This document shows, one piece after another, positions 39,300 to 45,895 of a DNA stretch of 45,895 nt. Numbering within the stretch: the stretch's first letter is position 1; every line of letters begins with the position of its first letter. The stretch lies in contig JBFYMA010000001.1 of the NCBI GenBank assembly GCA_041305085.1, forward strand, positions 1 through 45,895, written 5' to 3'. The notes beneath the pieces were generated by a model. The model saw only the letters and a list, made by a program, of their open reading frames with translations. It was not told the origin of the DNA and made no database searches. A program made the position numbers and the translations under genes. Source of the DNA: SURF-58 sp041305085 (GTDB taxonomy: Archaea > Nanobdellota > Nanobdellia > Woesearchaeales > UBA9642).

Positions 39300-40469
39300 A
39301 TGGCAAATGCGTTCAACTTTTTCAGGCTGTTTGTGCCCCTTCCTGAAGAGGCAAAGAAAGCACTGGATTTAATGGCAGGAATTGCAACAAAAAAAGAGCT
39401 AAAAGATGTTAGGTATTTGATAAAGCAAAGAGAGGCTGAAATAAAAATCAAAAGGTTTGGCGTATCAAAAATTCTTACTGAAGAATATTCATACCCTGAA
39501 ATTATCAGCCATTCAAAAGATATAGAAACAACAGGTTTTCTGAAAGAGCTTAACCAGAAAGTCCAGGAAGCCTCCAAGAAAAAGGCTTTTGATAGCTTTA
39601 ACCCTGAAAAAATCCTGGAGTATATTGCAGGAAACATTGTGGGGTTTATGGAAATAAAAAAAGCAGCGCTTTTGCAATTATTCTCAACAGAAAAACTTCA
39701 TATACTGCTTCTAGGGGACCCTGGAACAGGAAAAACAGAGATACTCAGGTCTGTGAATGAGCTTTCCCCAATAAGCAGCTTTGGGCTGGGAAGCGGAACA
39801 ACAGGAGCAGGCCTCACAATAACTTTTAAAGGAAAAGAAATAAGCAAAGGCCTTTTACCGATGGCTGACAAAGGAATTTGCTGCATCGACGAGCTAAACC
39901 TTCTCAAAAAAGAAGATGTCGGAAGCCTTTACAACGCGATGGAAAAAGGTTTTGTGACCTATGACAAGGGAGGCAAAAGCACCAAATTTGATGCCAGAGT
40001 AAGAGTCTTGGCAACAGCCAACCCAAAAGGAGACCGCTTTTCCGAAAACCTCACAAAAATCAAATCACAACTCCCGTTTGACCAGGCCTTGCTGTCAAGG
40101 TTTCACCTAATATTTTTCATCAAAAAACCCTCAAAAGAAAAGTTTTTGACCATAACAAAAAAAATATTGAGCCAGGAAAAAACAGAAATAAAAAACGATG
40201 ACAAGCAGTTCATAAAAGAGTACATAGAGTATGCAGAATCAATAAATGTTTCTTTTGACAAGAGCCTGGAAAAAGAGATACTATTGTTTGTTGATAGGAT
40301 AAAAGATGAAGAAAAAAAATTTCTTGTAGAGATAAGCCCAAGGCTCGTGGTCGGAATAATGAATATGGCAAAGGCCAGGGCGAAAATGTTTCTGAGAAGC
40401 AAGGTTTCATCTGAAGATTTAGAATATGTTCTGGAAATAGTAAAGAAGAGCTTGTACGAGAGCTACTGA
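39300..40469 (+). CDS. MCM-like AAA+ ATPase without the N-terminal MCM domains
   Basis: A 389-residue AAA+ protein with MCM-type core motifs: Walker A GDPGTGKT (139-146), GTTGAGLT (167-174; the region of MCM SSAAGLT), Walker B KGICCIDELNLLKKEDVGSL (MCM: CCIDEFDKM), sensor 1 LATANP and the Arg finger LLSRFHLIFF. It lacks the OB-fold and zinc-binding N-terminus of a replicative MCM; instead it has about 110 residues of helical sequence (LPEEAKKALDLMAGIATKK), followed by a lid-type C-terminal part. So it is probably not the replicative helicase but an MCM-related ATPase with another substrate. TTTATATT (39270-39277) is centred 26 nt before the ATG. Confidence 0.78.
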   Translation: MANAFNFFRLFVPLPEEAKKALDLMAGIATKKELKDVRYLIKQREAEIKIKRFGVSKILTEEYSYPEIISHSKDIETTGFLKELNQKVQEASKKKAFDSFNPEKILEYIAGNIVGFMEIKKAALLQLFSTEKLHILLLGDPGTGKTEILRSVNELSPISSFGLGSGTTGAGLTITFKGKEISKGLLPMADKGICCIDELNLLKKEDVGSLYNAMEKGFVTYDKGGKSTKFDARVRVLATANPKGDRFSENLTKIKSQLPFDQALLSRFHLIFFIKKPSKEKFLTITKKILSQEKTEIKNDDKQFIKEYIEYAESINVSFDKSLEKEILLFVDRIKDEEKKFLVEISPRLVVGIMNMAKARAKMFLRSKVSSEDLEYVLEIVKKSLYESY

Positions 40470-40491
40470 ATGATATTTCATAATTGAAATA

Positions 40492-40499
40492 TTTAAATA
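40492..40499 (+). promoter_or_regulatory. TATA box of the three-gene membrane operon
   Basis: TTTAAATA centred 26 nt before the GTG at 40522. This supports a leaderless GTG start for a gene of only 58 codons. Confidence 0.5.
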
Positions 40500-40521
40500 G
40501 CAGAATATTAAAATTAACTTT

Positions 40522-40698
40522 GTGAAAATTCAGAACTTATTTTATGTTTTAGGAATAATATTTATTTTCATAACTGTATTTTATTTCACATACCAATACA
40601 TATTTGACCTTTCAAATCCTATAAAAACAGTAATACTTATATTATTCACAATAATAACATTTTTCGTAGCTGATTACCTGCGGGAGAAAGACAAATGA
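40522..40698 (+). CDS. 58-residue two-helix membrane protein, first gene of a membrane operon
   Basis: A small gene starting at GTG: GTG AAA ATT CAG AAC, translated MKIQNLFYVLGIIFIFITVF and onward. Two hydrophobic helices are visible (about residues 5-25 and 35-50, KTVILILFTIITFFVADYL), and it ends in REKDK. A TATA box lies 26 nt before the GTG. Its TGA overlaps the ATG of the next gene (ATGA), so translation is coupled. Position, coupling and composition make it a real gene despite its size. It is probably a small subunit or partner of the membrane protein that follows. Function unknown. Confidence 0.6.
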   Translation: MKIQNLFYVLGIIFIFITVFYFTYQYIFDLSNPIKTVILILFTIITFFVADYLREKDK

Positions 40699-40958
40699 CT
40701 TTTTACAATATAATAGGTTGGCTACTGATAGTTGTAGCAGTTATTGGAGGCAGTGTAATTTATGGAACCAAAAAGAAGTTTTACTTGGTGGTCTATTTAA
40801 TATCTCTATTTTCATATATATACACACTTGTTTTTATTATTGATGTCTATGAATTATCAAAAAACTGGACTTTGTTTTTGTTGGCACTGACCGCAGCGAT
40901 ATTTATGCTGATAGGCTTTTATATTTCCAAAAAATTTAAGCATAAAAATGAACCTTAA
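40695..40958 (+). CDS. Small three-helix membrane protein
   Basis: An 87-residue membrane protein of unknown function. Hydrophobic segments: about 5-22 (NIIGWLLIVVAVIGGSVI), 29-48 (FYLVVYLISLFSYIYTLVFI) and 57-76 (WTLFLLALTAAIFMLIGFYI), ending in KKFKHKNEP. Its ATG overlaps the stop of the 58-residue gene, and its end overlaps the start of the next gene by 11 nt, so all three are one operon and are presumably made in fixed proportion. Confidence 0.65.
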   Translation: MTFYNIIGWLLIVVAVIGGSVIYGTKKKFYLVVYLISLFSYIYTLVFIIDVYELSKNWTLFLLALTAAIFMLIGFYISKKFKHKNEP

Positions 40959-42039
40959 ACTTCTGTTAGGAGTAACAGTTCCCCTGATTTTACTGATTGT
41001 GGTGTCAGTTATTGCAAACATTAAACCTGCTTTTGAAGTGGAAAAAGTTTATGAAAACCAAATAAAACAATCTTCAGCAAATGGAAAAATAAAAATTGCT
41101 GAAATAAATATTCAAAATTATTTTTTTGCAACTCAAAGGTTTACAACGGCGTATATTGCATGCTTTGTTGATAACAACTTATCTTACAAATCAGCAGTTA
41201 GTGTTGATTATGATTTTGTATACTTAAATAAAAATGCTTTAAAACAGATTCAGCAATATAATGATCCTTACAGCTATCACCCTATTTTCAACACAAATAA
41301 AAATATATATACAGATGTTGCCCCAAAAAGCAGACAAACTATTATAGTGTCAGTGAAAGCATACCAAAACGATTTTAAATATACGGATAAGCTTGCTCTT
41401 TTTCTGTCTAAATCCCTTGATAATTCGTATTCTTTTTGTCAAAAAATTACTTCTCTTGATGATGCAGAAAGAGTAATTGAACTTGATAAAATAACTGCTG
41501 AACAAGAAGCAGCTATTATAAAAAACCAAGCCGATAAGATCAAAGAATGCTCAAGCAACAGCACATGCATTAAAAAAAATATAAGTGTTGACGAAGGGTG
41601 CGAGTTTGTTGGTAATGTATATTTAGAGAAAAATACTCAACCAATCAGTTTTCGCTGGACAGATTGCAAGGGCAACTCTGAGAGTTGCGCCTATACCGGA
41701 AGCAACTGGAATTCCTTAAGGTTTTGCTGCAAAGATTGTGAAATTAATAAAGACAACTGTTTTGAGTATTTTAGGCTGAGCAGCTATGGTCACTTTGAAA
41801 CCACAGAAACACTGTCAATTATAAATGAACTCCCTAAGTCAGGGGAGTATAGTATTTATTTCTGCGAAAACTCTTGTTTGCCTAGCAGTTATGATGGTCC
41901 ATGCTGTAACACTGTTGATGGAAAATGCGGAGATTGTTTTATAGGAATGCAGAATTCCATGCAAACTTCGTGTGATAAATATACTCCTGACAGCAGATAC
42001 TGGGCACATCTTTATTCTGTTGAAATAATGCAGCAATAG
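40948..42039 (+). CDS. Membrane-anchored Cys-rich surface protein, last gene of the operon
   Basis: A 363-residue protein: one N-terminal hydrophobic helix (about 3-23, LKLLLGVTVPLILLIVVSVI) as signal anchor, then about 340 exported residues. The first 200 residues are mixed, and a short Lys-rich helical stretch (IIKNQADKIKECSSNSTCIK) follows. The C-terminal 150 residues hold many Cys in close pairs (RFCCKDCEINKDNCFEYF and GPCCNTVDGKCGDC), which probably form disulfides outside the cell. No known domain is recognised. With the two small membrane proteins encoded just before, it could form a membrane complex with one large exposed subunit. Confidence 0.65.
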   Translation: MNLKLLLGVTVPLILLIVVSVIANIKPAFEVEKVYENQIKQSSANGKIKIAEINIQNYFFATQRFTTAYIACFVDNNLSYKSAVSVDYDFVYLNKNALKQIQQYNDPYSYHPIFNTNKNIYTDVAPKSRQTIIVSVKAYQNDFKYTDKLALFLSKSLDNSYSFCQKITSLDDAERVIELDKITAEQEAAIIKNQADKIKECSSNSTCIKKNISVDEGCEFVGNVYLEKNTQPISFRWTDCKGNSESCAYTGSNWNSLRFCCKDCEINKDNCFEYFRLSSYGHFETTETLSIINELPKSGEYSIYFCENSCLPSSYDGPCCNTVDGKCGDCFIGMQNSMQTSCDKYTPDSRYWAHLYSVEIMQQ

Positions 42040-42140
42040 GCTCAACTTCTTATGCTTTACAATTTATGTCTGTAGGAATATCTCTGCAGGGTTTATGTCC
42101 GAAAAACTTATAAACCCTTAATCCTAAGCAATGTTAAAAA

Positions 42141-42146
42141 GAGGTG
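42141..42146 (+). promoter_or_regulatory. Shine-Dalgarno GAGGTG deciding the TTG start of the aldolase
   Basis: GAGGTG lies 6 nt before the TTG at 42153. The GTG at 42144 is part of this site and so is unlikely to be the start. Confidence 0.5.
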
Positions 42147-42152
42147 CAGAGT

Positions 42153-42947
42153 TTGATTAATGTAAAAAAGCTGGCTAAAAACGGCAGGTTCATGTTTCTT
42201 GCATACGACCAGGGTCTGGAACATGGCCCTACAGATTTTAACATTAAGAACTGTGATCCAAACTATATTCTTGACATAGCACTCGAGGGAAAATACTCTG
42301 CAGTAATACTCCTTCCAGGAACTGCTGACAAGTACTACCACGAATACTATAAAGACATTCCCCTAATACTGAAAGTGAACGGCAAGACAAGGCTTCCGCA
42401 TATTCCTCCTCAGTCTGTTCAGCTTTGCAGTGTTGAACGGGCCATAAAGCTCGGAGCAAGCGCAGTTGGATACACTATTTTTGACGGCTCACAAAAAGAG
42501 CCTGAAATATTCCATGAGTTTGGAAGGATTGTTGACAGGGCGCATGATTACGGTTTGCCAGTGGTTGCATGGTTGTATCCAAGAGGAGAAGCCATAAAAG
42601 ATGAGTACACAAACGAAATACTTGCCTACAGCGCAAGAATTGGCCTGGAGCTTGGTGCAGATATCATAAAAATAAAGTACAACCATGATCCAGAGCACTT
42701 CAAGTGGGTTGTAAAGAACGCAGGCAGGGCAAAATTAGTTCTTTCAGGAGGGGACAAGCAGGAGCCTATAGATTTTCTGAAAACTGTCAAGGATGTGCTG
42801 AACTGTGGAGGCTCAGGGGTTGCAGTCGGGAGAAACATCTGGCAGAGCGAAAAGCCCTTCACTCTCAGCAAAGCATTAAGAGGAGTTATTTATGACAACA
42901 AGCCCCCTGAAGAGTTTGAGCAACTTCTGAAAGAAGGAGAAAAGTAA
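42153..42947 (+). CDS. fba: Archaeal class I fructose-bisphosphate aldolase
   Basis: A 264-residue DhnA-type class IA aldolase, which cleaves or forms fructose 1,6-bisphosphate through a Schiff base. Seen: FLAYDQGLEHGPTDF near the start, the Schiff-base Lys in GADIIKIKYNHD, and the phosphate-binding LVLSGGDKQEP and GGSGVAVGRNIWQ. The length and order fit the archaeal type. It serves glycolysis or gluconeogenesis, the same broad pathway as the PfkB kinase at 11.7 kb could serve. TTG at 42153 is chosen, since GAGGTG lies 6 nt before it; the frame also has GTG at 42144. Both this gene and the pfkB-type gene use GAGGTG plus TTG. Confidence 0.93.
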   Translation: MINVKKLAKNGRFMFLAYDQGLEHGPTDFNIKNCDPNYILDIALEGKYSAVILLPGTADKYYHEYYKDIPLILKVNGKTRLPHIPPQSVQLCSVERAIKLGASAVGYTIFDGSQKEPEIFHEFGRIVDRAHDYGLPVVAWLYPRGEAIKDEYTNEILAYSARIGLELGADIIKIKYNHDPEHFKWVVKNAGRAKLVLSGGDKQEPIDFLKTVKDVLNCGGSGVAVGRNIWQSEKPFTLSKALRGVIYDNKPPEEFEQLLKEGEK

Positions 42948-42970
42948 TAATCTGAAGGTTTTTCTAAAAA

Positions 42971-42978
42971 TTTATAAA
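42971..42978 (+). promoter_or_regulatory. TATA box deciding the start of the beta-helix surface protein
   Basis: TTTATAAA centred 27 nt before the ATG at 43001; the ATG at 42986 would lie only 12 nt away. Confidence 0.55.
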
Positions 42979-43000
42979 ACAGCAAATGTTTTTGAGCCCA

Positions 43001-45367
43001 ATGAAATATTTATTGCACCTGTTGTTGTGCTTGGTTATGTTTTTGGTGGTTGCGACCAGTGTAAGTGCTCTTGGGCCAATATTTGAGCAGCACACAGGCT
43101 GCAATGACCCATCCCTGAATTGGGCAGGCAAGGGATTTTCCCAGTGCATAGAGGTAGTCAGCTGTACGGGGCCTTTTCCGGATATGGATGATGCAGCCCA
43201 TGGAAGACTTTTCCAGGATAATACATACTACCTTTTGATGAATGATATAACCAGCAACATGACCTGTATCTGGTACGAGGCTGACAACAGTGTTTTTGAC
43301 CTCAACAGCCACACAATAACTTTTGGAAAAATAGGTGTTGAAGGAATTCCTAACCATGATTTTGAGATTGCAGGAGCAACAGAGCAGGATGCAGCAGATT
43401 GGAATCTTTCAGCAGCACCTCACGCATTCAGGCTAAGAGATGACTATATGCATCTTTCCAACAGATACTTGATGAGATTTGAAGGTGTTACTAGTCCGGA
43501 AACAATAACTTCTGACTGGATCTGGCTGAATGTTACTGGAAGAAGCTATGACGGCTATGTGACTTTCGAGACATGCGGCGGAAGCACATTGTTTGAAGTT
43601 GAGAGAGAAGAAGGAGGAACTGCCTGCAGTGGAAGTGCTGATGACAACTACTGCAACTTTTTAGTCAGTACTCCAGGAAGATACAGGCTGAGTATTACTG
43701 TTGGCAGTGGTGACTGCAGGGTTGACTTTGCAGATATCAGGCCACGGATGGACGTAGGAATAATAATCCCCACATTTTACACTAACCTGAACGTTTTTCC
43801 CGATTACCCGTCTCATGACCCGCCAAATATTGCGGATGCACACATAAAAAACGGAAAAATAATCGAGCCTGAAAGAGGGAGCTCTTTTGGAAAATCAATT
43901 TACAACGCAGCAGTTCACGATGTGCTTGTGGAAAACATGTATCTTGAAAATCACGGATATGACTCATTTAATATTAGGGCAACAAGCGGAACAACCCTTA
44001 GAGACAGCGAGATTGTCAACACAAACACTTTTACAAGAAACAGGCACCAGCTTTACGGTCCTGCAGAGTTCACAGGAGGCAATAATAAGGTTTATAACAA
44101 TATTTTTTCCGGCGGACAGGGCAACCTGTTTTTCACAGGAACTACCAATGCCCCATATCCAACAGGAAATGAAGCTTACAATAATGTTTTCTTCAACAAC
44201 ATGACTGTTGTAACAAACCACTACATGGTCACAAATTATCATGTGAATGGAGTAAAAGTATATAACAACAGCTTTTCAGGCAGTGCTCCAGGAGTTCTTT
44301 TTTCAGGGCACACAATGAATTCTGAAGCTTACGGTAATTTCTTTAACCTTACAACAATGCCCTGCCTTGCAGAATACCCAAGAGGATACAGCACAAGCGC
44401 ATTCAGACTGACTGACTATGGAAACCCTGACAGCACAGAAAACAACCATATCTATAATAACATTATTTATGGAAAAGGAATATTTTATCCTGATTATCCT
44501 CAGTGCAACCCTTCAATCAGAGGATTTCACATAAGCACTGGGAGCGCAAACAACCTTTATGAGAATAACTATGTGAGCTTAACAACTGAAGATGACAACT
44601 CTTATGCCTATGTTGTCCATCAGGGGTATGATAATGGAGGAACATTTTATAATAATACTCTTGCATCAAGCCAATTTGTTGCATGGCTTGCAAATGATTA
44701 TGTAAGCAGCAGTGCAAACATTTTGTTTGATTCAAACAATTTTGTAAGAAATGGCAATGACCCAAGATTCCATACCATTGCCTATGGCTACTGCTGTGCA
44801 GGGGGTTATTCCCTGAATAACATTTTTTTGAATAACACATATCTTAATGGAGCATCAATTGATGACATGTATCCTAACACCAATGACCATAATACAGAAG
44901 CAGAGTACACAATAAAATGGTACTTGAACATATTTGTTAATGATGGAGTTGTTCCTTTAAACGGAGCAACAGCAACAATAATGGATTTCCAGGGAAATAC
45001 TGTTTTTTCCAACAAAGCAATTTCTTCAGGACATCTGTTGGCCAACCTGACACAGTACTATGCATACACACCTGATGCCTATAGGCCAGACCCTGCGCCA
45101 TGGGAATATACCCAATACTCTCCTTATAATGTTTCAGTAACTTACAATGGAGAAACCCAACTGCAGCAGGTAACACTGGATTCTTCAAAACAGCTAACAT
45201 TTACTTTTTCTTTATCAGGCTGCAGCCTTCCACTGGACCAGCCAACCTGCAACTGCATAGACTCAGGAGAGCTTGTTAACACAATAAATGCCTGGTACGC
45301 TGACTATCTAAGCCTTTCCCAGCTTATGGGAAATATAAATGCATGGAGATTGTGCAGCAGTGACTAG
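43001..45367 (+). CDS. Secreted parallel-beta-helix surface protein with dockerin-like C-terminus
   Basis: A 788-residue protein with a signal peptide (MKYLLHLLLCLVMFLVVATS, cleaved near VSA). An N-terminal domain with Cys pairs follows (about 20-270), then a right-handed beta-helix (about 280-640) of short repeats such as NNKVYNNIFSGGQGNLFF, NEAYNNVFFNN, GVKVYNNSFSGS and NHIYNNIIYGKG. These are like pectate-lyase-type or NosD-type helices. A small beta domain (KWYLNIFVNDGVVPLNGATA) comes next, then a dockerin-like tail: CNCIDSGELVNTINAWYADY plus LSLSQLMGNINAWR. That tail matches the end of the sialidase-like protein at 28.2 kb. No catalytic residues are recognised. The TATA spacing selects the ATG at 43001. 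Confidence 0.8.
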   Translation: MKYLLHLLLCLVMFLVVATSVSALGPIFEQHTGCNDPSLNWAGKGFSQCIEVVSCTGPFPDMDDAAHGRLFQDNTYYLLMNDITSNMTCIWYEADNSVFDLNSHTITFGKIGVEGIPNHDFEIAGATEQDAADWNLSAAPHAFRLRDDYMHLSNRYLMRFEGVTSPETITSDWIWLNVTGRSYDGYVTFETCGGSTLFEVEREEGGTACSGSADDNYCNFLVSTPGRYRLSITVGSGDCRVDFADIRPRMDVGIIIPTFYTNLNVFPDYPSHDPPNIADAHIKNGKIIEPERGSSFGKSIYNAAVHDVLVENMYLENHGYDSFNIRATSGTTLRDSEIVNTNTFTRNRHQLYGPAEFTGGNNKVYNNIFSGGQGNLFFTGTTNAPYPTGNEAYNNVFFNNMTVVTNHYMVTNYHVNGVKVYNNSFSGSAPGVLFSGHTMNSEAYGNFFNLTTMPCLAEYPRGYSTSAFRLTDYGNPDSTENNHIYNNIIYGKGIFYPDYPQCNPSIRGFHISTGSANNLYENNYVSLTTEDDNSYAYVVHQGYDNGGTFYNNTLASSQFVAWLANDYVSSSANILFDSNNFVRNGNDPRFHTIAYGYCCAGGYSLNNIFLNNTYLNGASIDDMYPNTNDHNTEAEYTIKWYLNIFVNDGVVPLNGATATIMDFQGNTVFSNKAISSGHLLANLTQYYAYTPDAYRPDPAPWEYTQYSPYNVSVTYNGETQLQQVTLDSSKQLTFTFSLSGCSLPLDQPTCNCIDSGELVNTINAWYADYLSLSQLMGNINAWRLCSSD

Positions 45368-45435
45368 TGCGAAGGAAAAACAAGATTTTTAAACTTATTT
45401 TGCTTCTCGCCTTTATTGTCTATGGAGGGGGAACT

Positions 45436-45895
45436 ATGAAAAAGGTATTTGGAATATTTCTAGTCTTTGCAGTATTGTGCTTTTTCGCATATTTTTTTAC
45501 ATCTGCGAACGCAGAAACATCAAAAACAACAAATGAGCAGCAGAAAAGATATATTGTGTATTTTTCAGATGATGCAGATAAAGCGGGCGTTTCTGCAGCA
45601 AAGAATTGGATTATGTCAAAGGGAAGTATTAAGTATGACTGGACTGAAGACTCTATAAAAGCAATGGCTGTTTTTTTGCCGGAATCAAAGAGTTCAGAGC
45701 TTCAAACCATGCTAGGCATCGAAAGTATAAAGGAAGATATTTACTACGCGAGCGTTGTCGACCTTGCGCAGAGCGTTCCTATGGTTAGGAGCGATCAGGT
45801 GTGGGCTCAAGAGATAACAGGGCAGGGAGCCAGAGTATGCATAGTTGATACAGGAGTAGGACCCCACCCGAAAATAAATATCGTAGCGCAGATCG
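45436..45895 (+). CDS. Secreted subtilisin-like serine protease (S8), 3' end outside the window
   Basis: The first 153 residues of a subtilase, cut by the window end. Residues about 1-27 are a signal peptide (KKVFGIFLVFAVLCFFAYFF to SANA). An I9-type inhibitory propeptide (KRYIVYFSDDAD onward) follows, then the start of the catalytic domain with QVWAQEITGQGARVCIVDTG, where the Asp of IVDTG is the first residue of the Asp-His-Ser triad. His and Ser lie beyond the window. A strong GGAGGGGG site lies 6 nt before the ATG and TTTTTAAA near 45386-45393. It may process the surface proteins encoded upstream, but that is inference. Confidence 0.88.
   Translation, partial: MKKVFGIFLVFAVLCFFAYFFTSANAETSKTTNEQQKRYIVYFSDDADKAGVSAAKNWIMSKGSIKYDWTEDSIKAMAVFLPESKSSELQTMLGIESIKEDIYYASVVDLAQSVPMVRSDQVWAQEITGQGARVCIVDTGVGPHPKINIVAQI

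Noticed and set aside
39300..40469. Replicative MCM helicase
   Set aside because: No room for the N-terminal OB/zinc domains; only the AAA+ core is MCM-like.
1..45895. tRNA, rRNA or CRISPR array
   Set aside because: No T-loop-like GTTCRAATC in a fitting context, no rRNA-like block and no regularly spaced repeats seen by eye; a tRNAscan run would settle the tRNA point.

Overview
The window reads as a piece of an archaeal chromosome, most probably a DPANN lineage of the Woesearchaeota/Pacearchaeota kind. The archaeal signature genes are diphthine synthase, topoisomerase VI A and B, archaeal DnaG, Elp3, a RIO1 kinase, archaeal class I fructose-bisphosphate aldolase, a translin-like protein, KaiC-like and MCM-like ATPases, and a class III (pilin-type) signal peptide. 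Promoters are archaeal as well: most first genes of a transcription unit have a TATA box (TTTATAAA or TTTAAATA) centred 25-28 nt before the start codon, so their mRNAs are probably leaderless. A minority use Shine-Dalgarno sites, some with TTG or GTG starts. The lineage call is an inference from gene content, not from rRNA; I saw no rRNA and recognised no tRNA by eye.

Layout. 1-6.5 kb: NFACT-R protein, pilin-like protein, DphB, a tandem-domain ParB-like protein, Elp3 and a GNAT. 6.7-9.6 kb: the top6B-top6A operon. 9.7-15.5 kb: small membrane proteins, an unknown protein paired with a PfkB kinase, an MFS-like transporter, and a membrane-anchored winged-helix protein. 15.7-22.2 kb: a cell-surface block with a 1000-aa CARDB protein behind a long structured leader, a lipoprotein, RIO1, and an 803-aa dockerin-containing S-layer-like protein. 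22.7-26.4 kb: DnaG, a 670-bp gene-poor gap, CorA and a small membrane protein. 26.5-28.2 kb: a sialidase-like surface gene split by a frameshift at a run of nine T. 28.2-34.8 kb: a transglutaminase-like protein, AsnRS, a CDP-alcohol phosphatidyltransferase, CutA, and an AspRS-YbaK operon. 34.8-37 kb: two overlapping SpeD-family genes, then a metallo-beta-lactamase/translin pair. 37-42 kb: a beta-propeller protein, the KaiC-like and MCM-like ATPases, and a three-gene membrane operon whose first gene is only 58 codons. 42-45.9 kb: aldolase, a beta-helix surface protein, and the start of a subtilisin-like protease that runs off the window.

The least explained item is a family of three intergenic elements (6550-6713 +, 14193-14404 +, 22338-22685 -). 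They share an identical 24-nt block and other short blocks, and each is closed by a long terminal stem whose sequence differs between copies while pairing is kept. That pattern suggests a structured RNA or a folded mobile element; I cannot assign it to a known family. Other leads are the SpeD paralogue that keeps the Ser/His/Cys triad, a bacterial-type AspRS without the GAD insertion coupled to a YbaK deacylase, the T9 frameshift, a C-terminal motif shared by two surface proteins, and a structured leader ahead of the 1000-aa surface protein.
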